DNA of 38,350 nucleotides from NCBI GenBank assembly GCA_030849075.1, contig JASAOO010003302.1:1-38350 (forward strand), given 5' to 3'. Positions 19,844 to 30,093 of the stretch are shown here, in pieces; within the stretch, counting starts at the first letter, position 1; each line of letters starts with the position of its first letter. The notes beneath the pieces are model-generated. The model was given only the letters and a program-made list of their open reading frames with translations. It was not told where the DNA came from and did no database searches. This DNA is from Zelonia costaricensis (Eukaryota; Euglenozoa; Kinetoplastea; Trypanosomatida; Trypanosomatidae). Position numbers and translations under genes: made by a program.

Positions 19844-21712
19844 CGTGCTGCGCAGTTGTGTGCCTTGGTTGACTTTACCTGTGTGCAACCCGATCGTGCG
19901 TGCGCGAATCTGTGTGTGTGTGGGTGTGTGGAGACAGACAGGAGAAGCGGGAACAAGAGGTTCGACGGAGGTGGCCAGGGTGGTGGAGCGGCGTGCAGTG
20001 CGAGGCAGACCGGACACACACGCACGCTTGCATTGGAGGCTCATGAGGGCGGGCAACGAGAGCTGCACCCCCAACCCTCAACCTGATGTTCCTTTCCATC
20101 CTCGAGCAGTCTGGGTGGGCACGCGATCTCGGCTCTCCCTTGTCAACATCCCCTCTCACCTCGCGCCATCACGGGACCTGGGAGAAGAGAGAGAGCGAGG
20201 TTCGGTATGCAGCCACGCGACAGTGGCACGAGTTTGCGTGTGGGGCACCATCAGCTCGCCCCGCCGCGAGCTCTTCTCGTGTGTTGTGCTTGTGTTATGA
20301 TCTTCCTCCTAGTCGTCTTCTTCCTTTTTTTGTTGGTTTACACCTCGCGCGCACGACGGCCCTCTGCGGTTGGGTCAGCGCGTCGGTGTGTGGGGAGGAG
20401 GTCCCTCGGCAGGTTCGCGGGCCGATGCGCAGGAGGGGGAACAGTTGCTGCCGCCGCAAGAGGGAGAGAGGGAGACAGGGGGGAGGGGGAGGGGAAAGAG
20501 GAGTAGAGAGCGGCTGTACCTGGTGCGGGTGTACGTACGTCCCCACAGACACACGCACACACATACACATAGAGGCGCACGCGCTTCAGCATGCGCGAAG
20601 GCACACTCGGGTAACAGCTCGAAGAAAGGGAGGAGAAGAAGGGGGAAGTGAAGAAGGGGGAGAGGGCGGAGGGACGTCCGCTGATGCGCGTGCGTGCGCA
20701 CGACCACCACTGCGCGTCACGCACGCGAGGACAGCACGCAGCTGCACGGGCACCCTCAGAGAGACAGCGCAGCGAGGCACCCAGACGCTCGCACACACAC
20801 CCTGTCGTAAAACAACAAAAACGTGAACAGGACGCGCTGAGACCGCGCACAGAGAAGGAGACACACACACACACACAGACAGACACACACACAGCGCGGA
20901 CGCGTCTGTCACCGATCAGCACCCCTTCGCCCACTCTCTCCCATCCCTGACCTCCTCGCGCACCTCCCATCTTGCTGCGTGTGGACGCGCTCGTCGGGAA
21001 GGCTGCTGAGAGCGAGTTCCTCTCTCTCTCTCCCTCAGTCCTCCCTCTCCACCTCACCACAGCCCTCATGGGCGCCGTCCTCCTGGGAGTCACGCCGGTG
21101 TACGTGCAGCGCACGAAGGCGTTGTCGTCCACGTGTTGTCAATACCTTGCGCGGGTGCGTGAAGGGAGGTTGGCCAGCAGCAGCGCTGGGGTTTGGTGGC
21201 GGGAGGAGGGGGAAGGACCGGGAGGCGGTTGGAGCAGGTGGAAGGGCAGACCGTGTGAACGATTTCGCGAGAAAGGCGCCACGCGTCGAGGTGCCGCAGA
21301 TCCACGGCGAGCCGACGATGACACGTACGTGACGACTGCGCACTCGATGTGCGCAGTGCCGCAACAGGATAAACCGGTTCGAATGGCGTGTGTGTGGGGG
21401 GGGGAGGGGGGCGCCGCCGTGGGCGGGAAGTCAGTGGGTGGCTGAGCGTGTGTGTTTGTGGGTGGGGATGGGTCGGAGGCCGACCCACTCCGCAACACCA
21501 GCGCCAAACACCACACAGTTCGCGGCAAGAGAAAAAAAGGAACAGAACAGCAGTGAACAAACCTCGACAAGGAGCTGCAAGAACTCGCGAGCACAAATCC
21601 CGGCATGACTCAGAACGCAAGAAAGGGGAGTAGCGAGCAAGACGCGGCTCGCCCCCTCCGCGCCCGCCGGCGTGTACGCGCTCCGGTACCGAAGCACGCG
21701 TCTGAGAACACC

Positions 21713-21759
21713 CGCACACGCACACACACACACACACACGCACACACACACACACACAC

Positions 21760-21792
<33 letters not shown>

Positions 21793-21793
21793 G
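21713..21793. repeat. Longest CA repeat of the window
   Basis: About 80 bases of CA with a few cg interruptions, in the long spacer between genes. Alternating CA/TG of this length can adopt left-handed DNA under negative supercoiling. Confidence 0.95.
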
Positions 21794-23851
21794 GGAGACA
21801 CAGTGAGAGAGTCGGTCACGTGTATATAAACACTTCAAGGAAAGACTCCGCGTTGCGCAAAACGCAGAGCTGCAAGTCAAGGCGAGAACCAAAAAACCAT
21901 AGACAAACCAGAAAGGGAAGGACAAGCAGCTCAGACAACGAGCGAGAAAGAAGGTGAGCCATGTACAAGAGCTCCGCGAACACACACGCACCCACACAAA
22001 AAAAAAAAAAAAATCAAGCATGAGGTGGCAACAGCGACGAGGCCCCACGACCTCCCGCGCGCCCACACAGACACACACACACGCACCTCTCACCACCAAC
22101 ACCACCGCCGCCGTCATTCCCCACCCACCCACCCCCCCCTCTATCCTCACTGATCATCGGATGAAGGCACGCTGTGGGCGATTTTGGGAGAGATGAATGG
22201 GGAAGGGGAGGGAGCGTGCAAGACGGAGGAGGAGGAGGGGCATCAGACAGACACGTGAACATCAAACCACAGGGACCCAACAGAGCAGGTCGAAGGCGAG
22301 AGGAAGCGAGGGAGGCGGTTGCACGGAAGCAAGACACGAAAAGTAGCAAACAAAAAAAAGAGTGTGAAAGGAGGAGGAGTCGTGTCTACAACCAGACAAC
22401 CCTGAAGGAGTTCACTGGTGGGTTGCCACACACACACACACACACGCACACACAAACGTCCCCGTGTCGCTTCACAAGATGGGGGGAGCGGAAGCGGGGA
22501 GCAAGACTAAATGAGCAGAAGCCACCAAAACGGAAAAGAAACCGCGCGCGATGACGAGCGATGACACACAAGGAGCGTGTGAATGTGACGGCACGGCCAC
22601 AACACCGCCGCTGAGCAAGAAGAAGGAAAGAGGTGAAAGGCAGCAGGTGGCGCCGTCGACCACGGGAAGTTGGGGGCACTCAGGAAGGACACATACACAC
22701 ACACACACGCATGTGCGCCGATGCCCACGCTTCATCATCACCAGCGTGGGGAGGGAGTGCTGGGGAGAGTTGAAAAAGGAAGAGAGAGAAGGGGAGCGGG
22801 GCGGAGAGCCGAGGGCGAGGGGAGAGGCGACGAGACCTCCTCGCACAGGCAGCATGATCCACACATCCGCACACATCTACACACATCCACACACACACAC
22901 ACATCAAACACAACAACGCATGACTTCTCCTTGTCTGTCCCGTTTCACAAGCGCATGACTCACCCACATGCCCTCTCATGTGCCGTCTGGTCGTGCCTGT
23001 TCCACGCCGTCGTTCCCTCATCCCCGCGCTCCTCCTCCTGCTGTTGCTCGTGATGTCGTTGTCCTTCTTCTTTTCTCTCTCTCTCGCTGGCATGACGCGT
23101 CTGCACCGTTACGAGGCCGCCGCGCCGGGGGGAGGGGGGGGGCAGTGTTCGACAGGTCAAGAGACAGCGGGAGAGCGGCAGCGAGATGAGCGAACCAACA
23201 ACAGCAGCGACACGACGCAGGGAAGAGAAGAGAAAAGGGGAGAGGGGGGGGTGGTGTCTCATGGGACGGCAGGCAGGACCGCGCGACACACACACACGCA
23301 CACACACGCGTCCGGAGAGGGACAGAGCAAGGCGGGTCCTTTTCTTGCTTCCCCTTCGCATCCAGAGAAGAGGGAAGATGGAGGGATGTAGGGGAGGGGG
23401 AGGGGGCATCGCGCACAGCCACAGCGCCGCTGCATCACTTACACACACAAGCCACCAGAGCCTCCAAGGCATAGTGGCCGAGTACAAGCGGGCAGCTACG
23501 TGCCACACCCATCCATCCCCACGCCCCCGTCCCCTGCTGCTGCCACCATCCTTCACAACAACATCGGAGGCCGAAAGGAAGCGAGATCACGAGACTCGAG
23601 GGTATTAAGCGGAAGAGAGAGAGGAAGAGGCTATCAAAGAGGAACACACCAGGAAGACGCACCTCACCAGCCTGCACACACACACACACATCAACACACA
23701 CGCACAGCTTCAACATCGTTGCGGTTACATGACCAAGAGATGTGTGTGTGTGTGTGTGGGCGGCTCAGCCGAGATCAAGATAACAGAACAGCGAAGAAAG
23801 GAAGCAAGATACGAGAAGAGAACAAGAAAGAAAGGAGCGCGGCGCGACCCA

Positions 23852-24823
23852 TCAGTTGTTGCGCTTCTCGAACGTCGGCTCCCCCGTGGCCAGCGACGTG
23901 CCGTGCACCTCGATGTACTCGACGCGCGGGAGCTGGTAGAAGTGCTTCGGCTCCACGCTGCTCACGTAGACCTTCTGGATCACGCTGAGCTCGCCGTCCA
24001 CCATGGCAATCATCGCGACGACGGTGTCCGTTGACGGGAAGGCGCCGGTGTCGAGCTCCGCTGCCTCGCCGCCGCGGGCCGCACGCGCCGTGGCGATGCC
24101 GCCGTGCCGCGGCGGCGAGTTCGTTGCATCGCTGTCCGTGTCCACTGCGACGGGCGTGGTGCTCCCCGCCTGGGCCGGCGTCAGGGGCGGCAGGCGGAGC
24201 ATGTACACGTGCCACGACGAGAGTGCCACGAAGCGGCACGCGCACGGCTGCATGGCGGCGTGCAGCAGCTCGATTGCCTCCACCTCCTCCGGCGAGGCGG
24301 CCGCGCGAGACGCCTTATCGGGCAGCACCTCTGCGACAAGCTTTTCCTTGCTCAGCAGCGTCGCGCTGCAGCCGTACGCAAGCTTGCGTTCCAGCATGTT
24401 CAGCTCGCACAGGTCCTCTGTCTCCCCGCGGGCGCGGCGGCGGGCAACGTGCTCGGCGTTCAGCTTGATCCAGTAGGCATGCAGCGGGTCGGTGGGCTTG
24501 AAGGCGCAGTCGGACGCATCCGCGCCCGTCTCCAGCGCCGCACCGGTCTTGGCGTCGACGAGGTTCGCCTGATACACCACGACATTCTCGTTCTTGGAGC
24601 GCTCAATGAACATGCACGTGTCGTGGTGGTCGTCCTTGAAGCGGGTGCGGGCCACGAGGCGGGAGCGGACGAGGCGGTTCAGGCGGCACACGTACGCGTC
24701 GGGCCCGGCCGCCACCGTCACGTCCGTGCCGATGGTAACGGGGCCCTTCATGGAGGGCGAGCACGGCGCCCACACAAAGTCGCGGAACAGCACCGTCGCG
24801 CACGGCGCCGTGTTGGCCGACAT
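23852..24823 (-). CDS. DUF4833-like protein B (323 residues)
   Basis: An uncharacterised protein whose blocks match what I recall of the DUF4833 family. Visible blocks: DDHHDTCMFIERSKNENVVV near residue 64, VYQANLVD, DPLHAYWIKLN (112-122), ELNMLERKLAYGCSA (140-154), CRFVALSSWHVYMLRLPPL (196-214), DTVVAMIAMVDGELSVIQK (266-284) and VEYIEVHGTSLATGEPTFEK (301-320). These alternate short beta-like strands and suggest a compact domain interrupted by two Ala/Ser/Pro-rich insertions (about 160-185 and 215-262). The start at 24823 gives MSANTAPCATVLF; a longer frame upstream has no coding character. No signal peptide or membrane segment is evident. It is a tandem paralogue of the gene at 27359-28471. 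Function unknown. Confidence 0.88.
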   Translation of the reverse strand: MSANTAPCATVLFRDFVWAPCSPSMKGPVTIGTDVTVAAGPDAYVCRLNRLVRSRLVARTRFKDDHHDTCMFIERSKNENVVVYQANLVDAKTGAALETGADASDCAFKPTDPLHAYWIKLNAEHVARRRARGETEDLCELNMLERKLAYGCSATLLSKEKLVAEVLPDKASRAAASPEEVEAIELLHAAMQPCACRFVALSSWHVYMLRLPPLTPAQAGSTTPVAVDTDSDATNSPPRHGGIATARAARGGEAAELDTGAFPSTDTVVAMIAMVDGELSVIQKVYVSSVEPKHFYQLPRVEYIEVHGTSLATGEPTFEKRNN

Positions 24824-24965
24824 TACTGCAGGTGCGGATGTGTGAAGGTGTATATGTGTGTGAAGTGGCAGGGGTTGTGAGAACCGAGCGAGCTGATGTG
24901 GCGACTCACAAGTGCAGCGTGCGCGAGACGGAGAGAAAGCTACAATTGAAGAAGCGGGGCAGAGG

Positions 24966-25000
24966 CTTGAAGCAGAGGAGACGAGAGAAGGGAAAGCAAC
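24966..25000 (-). promoter_or_regulatory. Candidate spliced-leader acceptor for DUF4833-like gene B
   Basis: On the minus strand TTTCCCTTCTCTCGTCTCC (about 25000-24982) runs into CTCTGCTTC and then AG at 24967-24966, about 145 bases from the ATG. A further AG lies about 60 bases closer to the ATG after a second pyrimidine run. Pattern-based only. Confidence 0.35.
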
Positions 25001-26529
25001 TTCACCGATCACTTGTACAGTGGAAGGGAAACAGGCAGAGATTTCAAAAGCGACGGAGAAGCCCCACAAAATCGTAAAGTGCGCACGCGGTCGAGTCCTC
25101 GCTTGTGGTCGGAGTGGAACTGATGTCCTGCGGGCGCTGGCGGAAAAAGGGGGGGGGGGCGAGGGACGGCGTGTGAGGGGGGAGGGAAGGTGAGTGAGTG
25201 AGTGAGTGAGAGAGACGTGGGTGGAAAGGAAGAGTAAAAGGACACGGAGATGCACGAGAAAGAACCTGCATTAGGCATTTGGCATTTGTGTGTGTGTGTG
25301 TGTGTGTGTGTATGATGCGTAGTGAGGTAAGTGAGGACCGAGAGAGAGAAAGACAAAGAGAAGAGCGTGTAGTGAGGGTACAGCAAAAGCACCGATTCTT
25401 GAAGTTCCGCTCCATCCTGTGCAGCGACGGCAGTCGCCGCGCAAACAGGTCACAGCAGGGCCCCCAACCCACCACCCCACAAGCGTCAACGCGTACGCAT
25501 CCCTTGCCTGCCTCCATTTCTCTCTGTCTTTCGAGTCTTTGGCTTGCATATGGAGATGGACGAGCCACGCACACACACACACACATACAGCTCGCGGTGT
25601 ACAATAGAAAGGCGTGGTCTCAGCCGGTGCCCTTCGCCGCTGGACGCCCTTTGCCTGTGCCGGTGGTGGACTCCTTCGAGTGCTGCAGTGATGCGAACCT
25701 GGAGCAGTCGGACTTCACGATTTCGATGCGTTGCCTTGCGCCACGCTGTGCTCGCCCCCAGGGGGAATACGGCAGTTTGATGAATCCACTTCTGGTGTGT
25801 GTGTGTGTGTGTACGCGCGCGTCTCCACTCTACGTTGGTGCGTGTCCGGCATTGCTCTTTGCCCCTCCTCCCCCCCCTTGTGTACGGTGTGCGTTTGTGT
25901 GAGAAGGGGGGAGGGGAGGGGAGGGGGGGGGCTGCTACACCGCCGTCTGCGTGGTGCGGGCGCACACACACACACGCACACACGCACACCCACGCAGACG
26001 GAAAGGGAGAGAAGGAGGAATCGAATAGGGCAGACGCGCAATCGACCCATGACGTGCGAGAGATAAAGGAGGGGTGAAAAAACAGAAAGTGGGCGAGATG
26101 CGCACATCAACACACGTACAACTGACACACAGGGGCGATTGGTCGGGCATTGAGGAGGGGGAGGGGAAAGGGGGGTTTGCAGTGATGAGGCGGACCGCAA
26201 GCGAGGCAGTCACACGCTGCACATACACCACACACACTTTGTGCCCACACCCGCGCCTGTGCCTGCACAGGAGCGGCGAAATTCGTGAAGATAAACAACA
26301 AAGCGAAGTCAGACGCGCGTGGGACGGTGGGGGGCCTCACCAAACAAAGAGAAAAGAAAAACAAAGAGAGAACGCGCAACACGCACGCAAAGGCGCTCCA
26401 TGGCGACGGCAGTCGCCACTTCCACACACGCACGCCCCACACACAGACACAGAGAGAGACGCGCACGCACACCCGCATGCATGGACGAGGGGCCGACAAC
26501 GGCGCGCGGAAATAGAATGGGGAGGATAA

Positions 26530-26546
26530 GGGGGGGGGGGGGGGGG
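26530..26546. repeat. Run of 17 guanines
   Basis: The longest homopolymer I saw in the window. The Gs are on the plus strand, which is the template strand for the genes here. Confidence 0.9.
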
Positions 26547-27034
26547 TTGATGCTCGTGTGCACAGTGACGGTCCCGTGAAGAGGCATGAGAGAGCGACGG
26601 AGCGCGCTGATGAACACGAAGACCGGGTGCGAGGCGAGGAGAGGCATACGGAGCATCCCTCCATCGGCGGGGAGCAGCAGCGAGCAGAAGACGAAGGGAG
26701 TGGCAATGCGTGTGTGCGTGTGTGTGTGCACGAGGTTTACGTGCAGCACAGCGGCACCCACACACACACACACACACGCATTGCCAGCGCGCTCCCTGAG
26801 CAACACGCTGAGAGAGCGCTGTGGGGAACACAAAAGAGTCGCCTGCGCCGTGAGGACATCGTGGGACGGAGGAGGAGCTGGAGGAGCTGCATCGCGCCGC
26901 CGCGTTCCTCGTGACGCGGGGGAAGGGGGGGGGGGGGGAAACCACCGAGACCACGACCGGTGGTGCCACCCGTCCCCACACCAACAACGCGCAGGACGCA
27001 AGGGAGGGGGGTGACACGCAGGCTGGTGACACAC

Positions 27035-27081
27035 GCCCAACTCAACCCAACCCAACACAACCCAACCCAACCCAACCCCCC
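27035..27081. repeat. CCCAA pentanucleotide array
   Basis: About nine degenerate copies of CCCAA/CTCAA/CACAA on the plus strand (TTGGG on the transcript). It resembles but is not the trypanosomatid telomere repeat, which is TTAGGG. Confidence 0.9.
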
Positions 27082-27358
27082 GTCCGCGTGCCTTGCTAGG
27101 GTGGAAGAAGAAGTGAGGAGGGCACACGGATGCGAGCCGCGGCGGGAGTGCGGGAGGGAGGGGGGGGGGGGGGCTTGACCACACAAACAGGCACGCCTTT
27201 GCTGTGGTGTGCATGGAGGGAGTGTGTTTGTGTGAGCCCGCCTGCCCCCGTGCCCATCTCGAGTCGAGCTCATCGGCTCCCCGCCCGGGCGTGCGTGTAG
27301 GCGGGTAGGTGTAGATGTGTGCGTGCGTGCGCGTGGATGAGTGTTCAAGCTCATTCGA

Positions 27359-28471
27359 TTAGCTTGTCTTCTTCTCGTAGGTCGGCTTGCCTGTTGCGAC
27401 GGACACGCCGAACACCTCGATGTACTCCACCTTGGGCAGCTGGTAGAACCGCTTCGGCTCAATGCTCTGCACGTAGACCTTCTCAACAACGCTCAGCTCG
27501 CCGGCGATGCTGGCGATGATGGCCACGACCGTGTCCTCCTCCCCGAGAATACCGGTGGCGTCGGTCACGGGTGCGGGCTCGACACGGGTGCCGTACTTCG
27601 CGTTCGTTGGGTCGTCCTCTGGTGCCGCGGCCGCCACAGTCTTCACCGCCTCTGACTCCTCCGTCAGTGGGGTCGTGGCACGGGCTGGCGTGGTGGCGCT
27701 GGTCCGGCGGCTCGGCCCGCCCATCGCGGAGAGGGGCGGCAGCGTGAGCAGCAGACCCGGCCACGTCGGCAGCGCCACAAAGTGTGAGACGAAGGGCTGG
27801 AAGGAGCACCACCACGCCCCGAGCACCGCCTCCAGCGATTCGGCCGTGGCCGACGCCGTAGTCGACGTCGCGTTCGCGGATGCCGTGGACTCACGGCGAG
27901 AGCAGTTTGCCGCCGCCGCGGCCGCTTCGGCGCTGGTAGGCGTCACCACCTCGGACGGCGGCACTCCCACCCGACCGGCCGCCCGCCACGCCTCCTGCAG
28001 GCTCGTGAGCGCATCGGGCAGCTGCTTGCCCCAGAGTCGCAGCGCCGCTTCGAAGTCGACGGGCGTGGCCGAGCAGCCGTACGCGAGCTTTCGCTCCAGC
28101 ATGTTCAAGTCATCGCAGTCGTACTCGACCCCCTTGCGGCGACGGTCCTCGACGTAGGAGGGCTCGAGGTTCACGAAGTACGCGTGCAGCGGGTCATCGC
28201 GGCGCACCACGCAGCGCCGTCCAATGCCAGAGCCAACCTTTGCGTTCGTCGCGGCGTCGGCAAGGTTGGCGGTGTAGGCGACGACATTTGCGTTCTTGGA
28301 GCGGGCCATGTACATGCACGTGTCGTGGTGGTCGTGGTTGAAGCGATTGCGCTGCGGCAGCCGGCTGCGGAGGAGCTCGTTGAAGGCCCGGGGCGTGGCG
28401 TAGTGCTGACTCACCGCCGGCACCGCGAAGCTGCGGGTCACCGCGAAGTACAGCTCCCAGTCCTGATTCAT
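27359..28471 (-). CDS. DUF4833-like protein A (370 residues)
   Basis: Paralogue of the 323-residue protein encoded 2.5 kb downstream, with the same blocks in the same order: NHDHHDTCMYMARSKNANVV near residue 45, YTANLADA, DPLHAYFVNLEP (93-104), DLNMLERKLAYGCSA (121-135), VSHFVALPTWPGLLLTLPPL (228-247), DTVVAIIASIAGELSVVEK (313-331) and VEYIEVFGVSVATGKPTYEK (348-367). The insertions differ completely from those of the paralogue: an Ala/Ser/Thr-rich one at about 165-213 and another at 250-310. The start at 28471 (MNQDWELYF) follows directly after a CA repeat, so upstream in-frame codons are not credible. No targeting signal is seen. DUF4833 is recalled from family memory, so the name should be checked by profile search. 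Function unknown. Confidence 0.88.
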   Translation of the reverse strand: MNQDWELYFAVTRSFAVPAVSQHYATPRAFNELLRSRLPQRNRFNHDHHDTCMYMARSKNANVVAYTANLADAATNAKVGSGIGRRCVVRRDDPLHAYFVNLEPSYVEDRRRKGVEYDCDDLNMLERKLAYGCSATPVDFEAALRLWGKQLPDALTSLQEAWRAAGRVGVPPSEVVTPTSAEAAAAAANCSRRESTASANATSTTASATAESLEAVLGAWWCSFQPFVSHFVALPTWPGLLLTLPPLSAMGGPSRRTSATTPARATTPLTEESEAVKTVAAAAPEDDPTNAKYGTRVEPAPVTDATGILGEEDTVVAIIASIAGELSVVEKVYVQSIEPKRFYQLPKVEYIEVFGVSVATGKPTYEKKTS

Positions 28472-28472
28472 G

Positions 28473-28474
28473 TT

Positions 28475-28514
<40 letters not shown>

Positions 28515-28548
28515 AATTTATTCTTGTGTGTGTGTGTGTGTGTGTGAG
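28473..28548. repeat. Paired TG/CA repeats next to a start codon
   Basis: Two TG runs (28473-28507 and 28525-28548, plus strand) sit directly upstream of the ATG at 28471 and probably lie in the 5' untranslated region as CA on the mRNA. Confidence 0.93.
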
Positions 28549-28582
28549 GGGGTCTTGGTGTGGGTCTGGCTGCGATGTGTGT

Positions 28583-28665
28583 CTGCAGCGTGCCGCGGGA
28601 ATAAGGTGGCAAAGAGGAAAGCGGTGAAGAAACGCAACGGCAGAAGAAGAAGAAAAAACAAGAGG
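28583..28665 (-). promoter_or_regulatory. Candidate spliced-leader acceptor for DUF4833-like gene A
   Basis: On the minus strand a pyrimidine-rich region with TTTTTTCTTCTTCTTCTG (about 28663-28646) and TTTCTTCACCGCTTTCCTCT further on is followed by the first AG at 28584-28583. The leader would be about 112 bases and contain two CA repeats. Pattern-based only. Confidence 0.4.
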
Positions 28666-29427
28666 CAGCAGCGGATACGCGTACGCGTGCGGGTGTGTGT
28701 GTGTGTGTGTGTGTGCGTTCGTGTGTTTGATTGATAATCCTTCGGCGTTGTCCGCAGCAGCAGCACCAGCAGCGATGGCAACGCAGATGGACGTCGGTGG
28801 TTGCACCACAGACGTGCGGTGCACGGTGAAAACAAAAATCAGCGTAAGGAGGAAGAAGGAGGAGGAAGGACGGCAACACAGTGCAATGTGCGAGAGAGAG
28901 ATATCCAAGTGGGAAGCACGCCGTCAACGCGGACCACGTGGATGGGATTGCGTCGGCGACGACGCAGTGCTGGCGGATACGCCTCCTCTAGCGAGGCTGC
29001 ATACGCGGTGCCAGCGGCAGCGACGCCAAGCACGTCGTGGAGGAGGGGAGGGGGAATGGAAGGCTAGGCACGGCGAGGCCGCTGCGGCCACGCCATGGAG
29101 AAGGAAAAGGGAGAGGCCAACGTGCCAGTGCAGTACGCAGGAACGCAAGCACAGACAAGTCCCCACAACACTCGCCGCTTTGAGCGCCATGTCATGTCAA
29201 GACTTGCTGGCGAGTGCGCCACCGCCCGCTCCCCACCTCAGTCTCTCTCACACCTTTCACCTCCCCACCTACGTTGCCTTCTTCGAGTCTCCTCAATTGT
29301 AGCTTTGAGTGTGATCAACTCGTCAACAACGCGTGCGAGAAAGAACAGGCGACGAACGCGTACCCAACAGCTTCACACCACACACACACACATATATACA
29401 CACGCAAACTTGTTCACCGTAGTGCGG

Positions 29428-30072
29428 CTACTTGTTATATGGCAGACGCGGCCGTTTGCCGTACCCCTCGGTCTTGACGTACTGCGCGCCAAAGGAGAAG
29501 GACTTGGGCCGCCGCCCGTAGGCGTGGCTGTTCTGCTGCTTCTCCCGCACGAGCTTCTCCTGTGCGTAGAAGTGGCGCCAGTCGTGCGGGCGGTGCTGGA
29601 AGGGCTTCGTATGGTTGTCCGACACGTTCTGCACGAACCAGTCGCTGAACTCAGCCCCCGCCTGACTGATGGCGCGGCGCAGGTGGCCCACCTTGGAGAG
29701 GCACGAGTCCAGCAGCAGGCTTTCCCGCTCACACGTGCTGCCGCCCTTTGCCATGCACACGCGCAGCTGCGTCGTCTCCGACTCGCACAGCCGCATCTGG
29801 TCCTCGCCGCTGAGCCCCAGCATCTTCGCCTGCGTGATCACCGGCGAGCCGCCCAGCGAGGGCGAGGAGTCGATCTGCCCGCGCTCCGAGCGGCGCACGC
29901 CGAGGTTGTCGAACGATGTGCCACGGCCGAAGTTCACGAGGTTCGTGGGGTTGAGGTAGTCGTACGTGTTGGTCGGCTTCAGGCCGTACTGGTTGACACC
30001 GCTGTCATGCGCGCGACTCTTCAGCAGAATCGGCGTGTGCTTGCACGCACGGAAGACGTCGGACGACTTCAT
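29428..30072 (-). CDS. Twin CX9C (CHCH-type) protein, probably mitochondrial
   Basis: A 214-residue protein starting MKSSDVFRACKHTPILLKS. Four cysteines form two CX9C pairs: Cys96-Cys106 and Cys114-Cys124, within LCESETTQLRVC and TCERESLLLDSC. This is the hallmark of proteins oxidised by the Mia40/Erv pathway in the mitochondrial intermembrane space and of several subunits of respiratory complexes and the mitochondrial ribosome. Either side is rich in conserved-looking aromatic and basic residues (FSDWFVQNVSDNHTKPF, RPHDWRHFYAQEKLVREKQ), suggesting incorporation in a larger complex. There is no classical presequence, which fits this class. The ATG at 30072 is chosen because the frame upstream passes through a TG repeat encoding Val-Cys runs. 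I cannot say which complex it belongs to. Confidence 0.86.
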   Translation of the reverse strand: MKSSDVFRACKHTPILLKSRAHDSGVNQYGLKPTNTYDYLNPTNLVNFGRGTSFDNLGVRRSERGQIDSSPSLGGSPVITQAKMLGLSGEDQMRLCESETTQLRVCMAKGGSTCERESLLLDSCLSKVGHLRRAISQAGAEFSDWFVQNVSDNHTKPFQHRPHDWRHFYAQEKLVREKQQNSHAYGRRPKSFSFGAQYVKTEGYGKRPRLPYNK

Positions 30073-30093
30073 TGTCGATGTGCAGCCACGCGT

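Larger units (their letters stand above)
19710..23851. other. Long spacer between the DUF4833-like gene and MetAP2, no gene seen
   Basis: About 4.1 kb expected to hold the 3' untranslated region of the 323-residue gene and the MetAP2 5' region. Contents include the longest CA repeat of the window (about 21713-21793), an A-run near 21999-22013, CA runs near 20557, 20862, 22426, 22694, 22888, 23287 and 23675, and a TG run at 23741-23758. The stretch 20960-21160 is less repetitive than its surroundings and could be a degenerate element, but no protein or RNA gene is recognisable. Confidence 0.65.
24824..27358. other. Spacer between the two DUF4833-like genes
   Basis: About 2.5 kb without a convincing gene. 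It contains a GTGA tandem run (25190-25210), TG and CA runs (25286-25311, 25568-25585, 25795-25811, 25965-25988, 26758-26777), G-runs of 17 (26530-26546), 14 (26925-26938) and 14 (27160-27173), and the CCCAA array at 27035-27081. Confidence 0.65.
28472..29427. other. Spacer between the twin CX9C gene and DUF4833-like gene A
   Basis: About 950 bases with no gene. It contains TG runs at 28473-28507, 28525-28548 and 28693-28714 on the side of the downstream gene, and a CA/TA run at 29379-29404 near the stop codon of the upstream gene. Confidence 0.65.

Noticed and set aside
20338..21132. Minus-strand frame of 264 codons in the MetAP2 upstream spacer
   Set aside because: Composition is low-complexity over most of its length with no recognisable domain; the possible repeat remnant at 20960-21160 is noted as a finding instead.
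27035..27081. Interstitial telomere repeat
   Set aside because: Units are CCCAA, not CCCTAA; no perfect telomere hexamer array is present.
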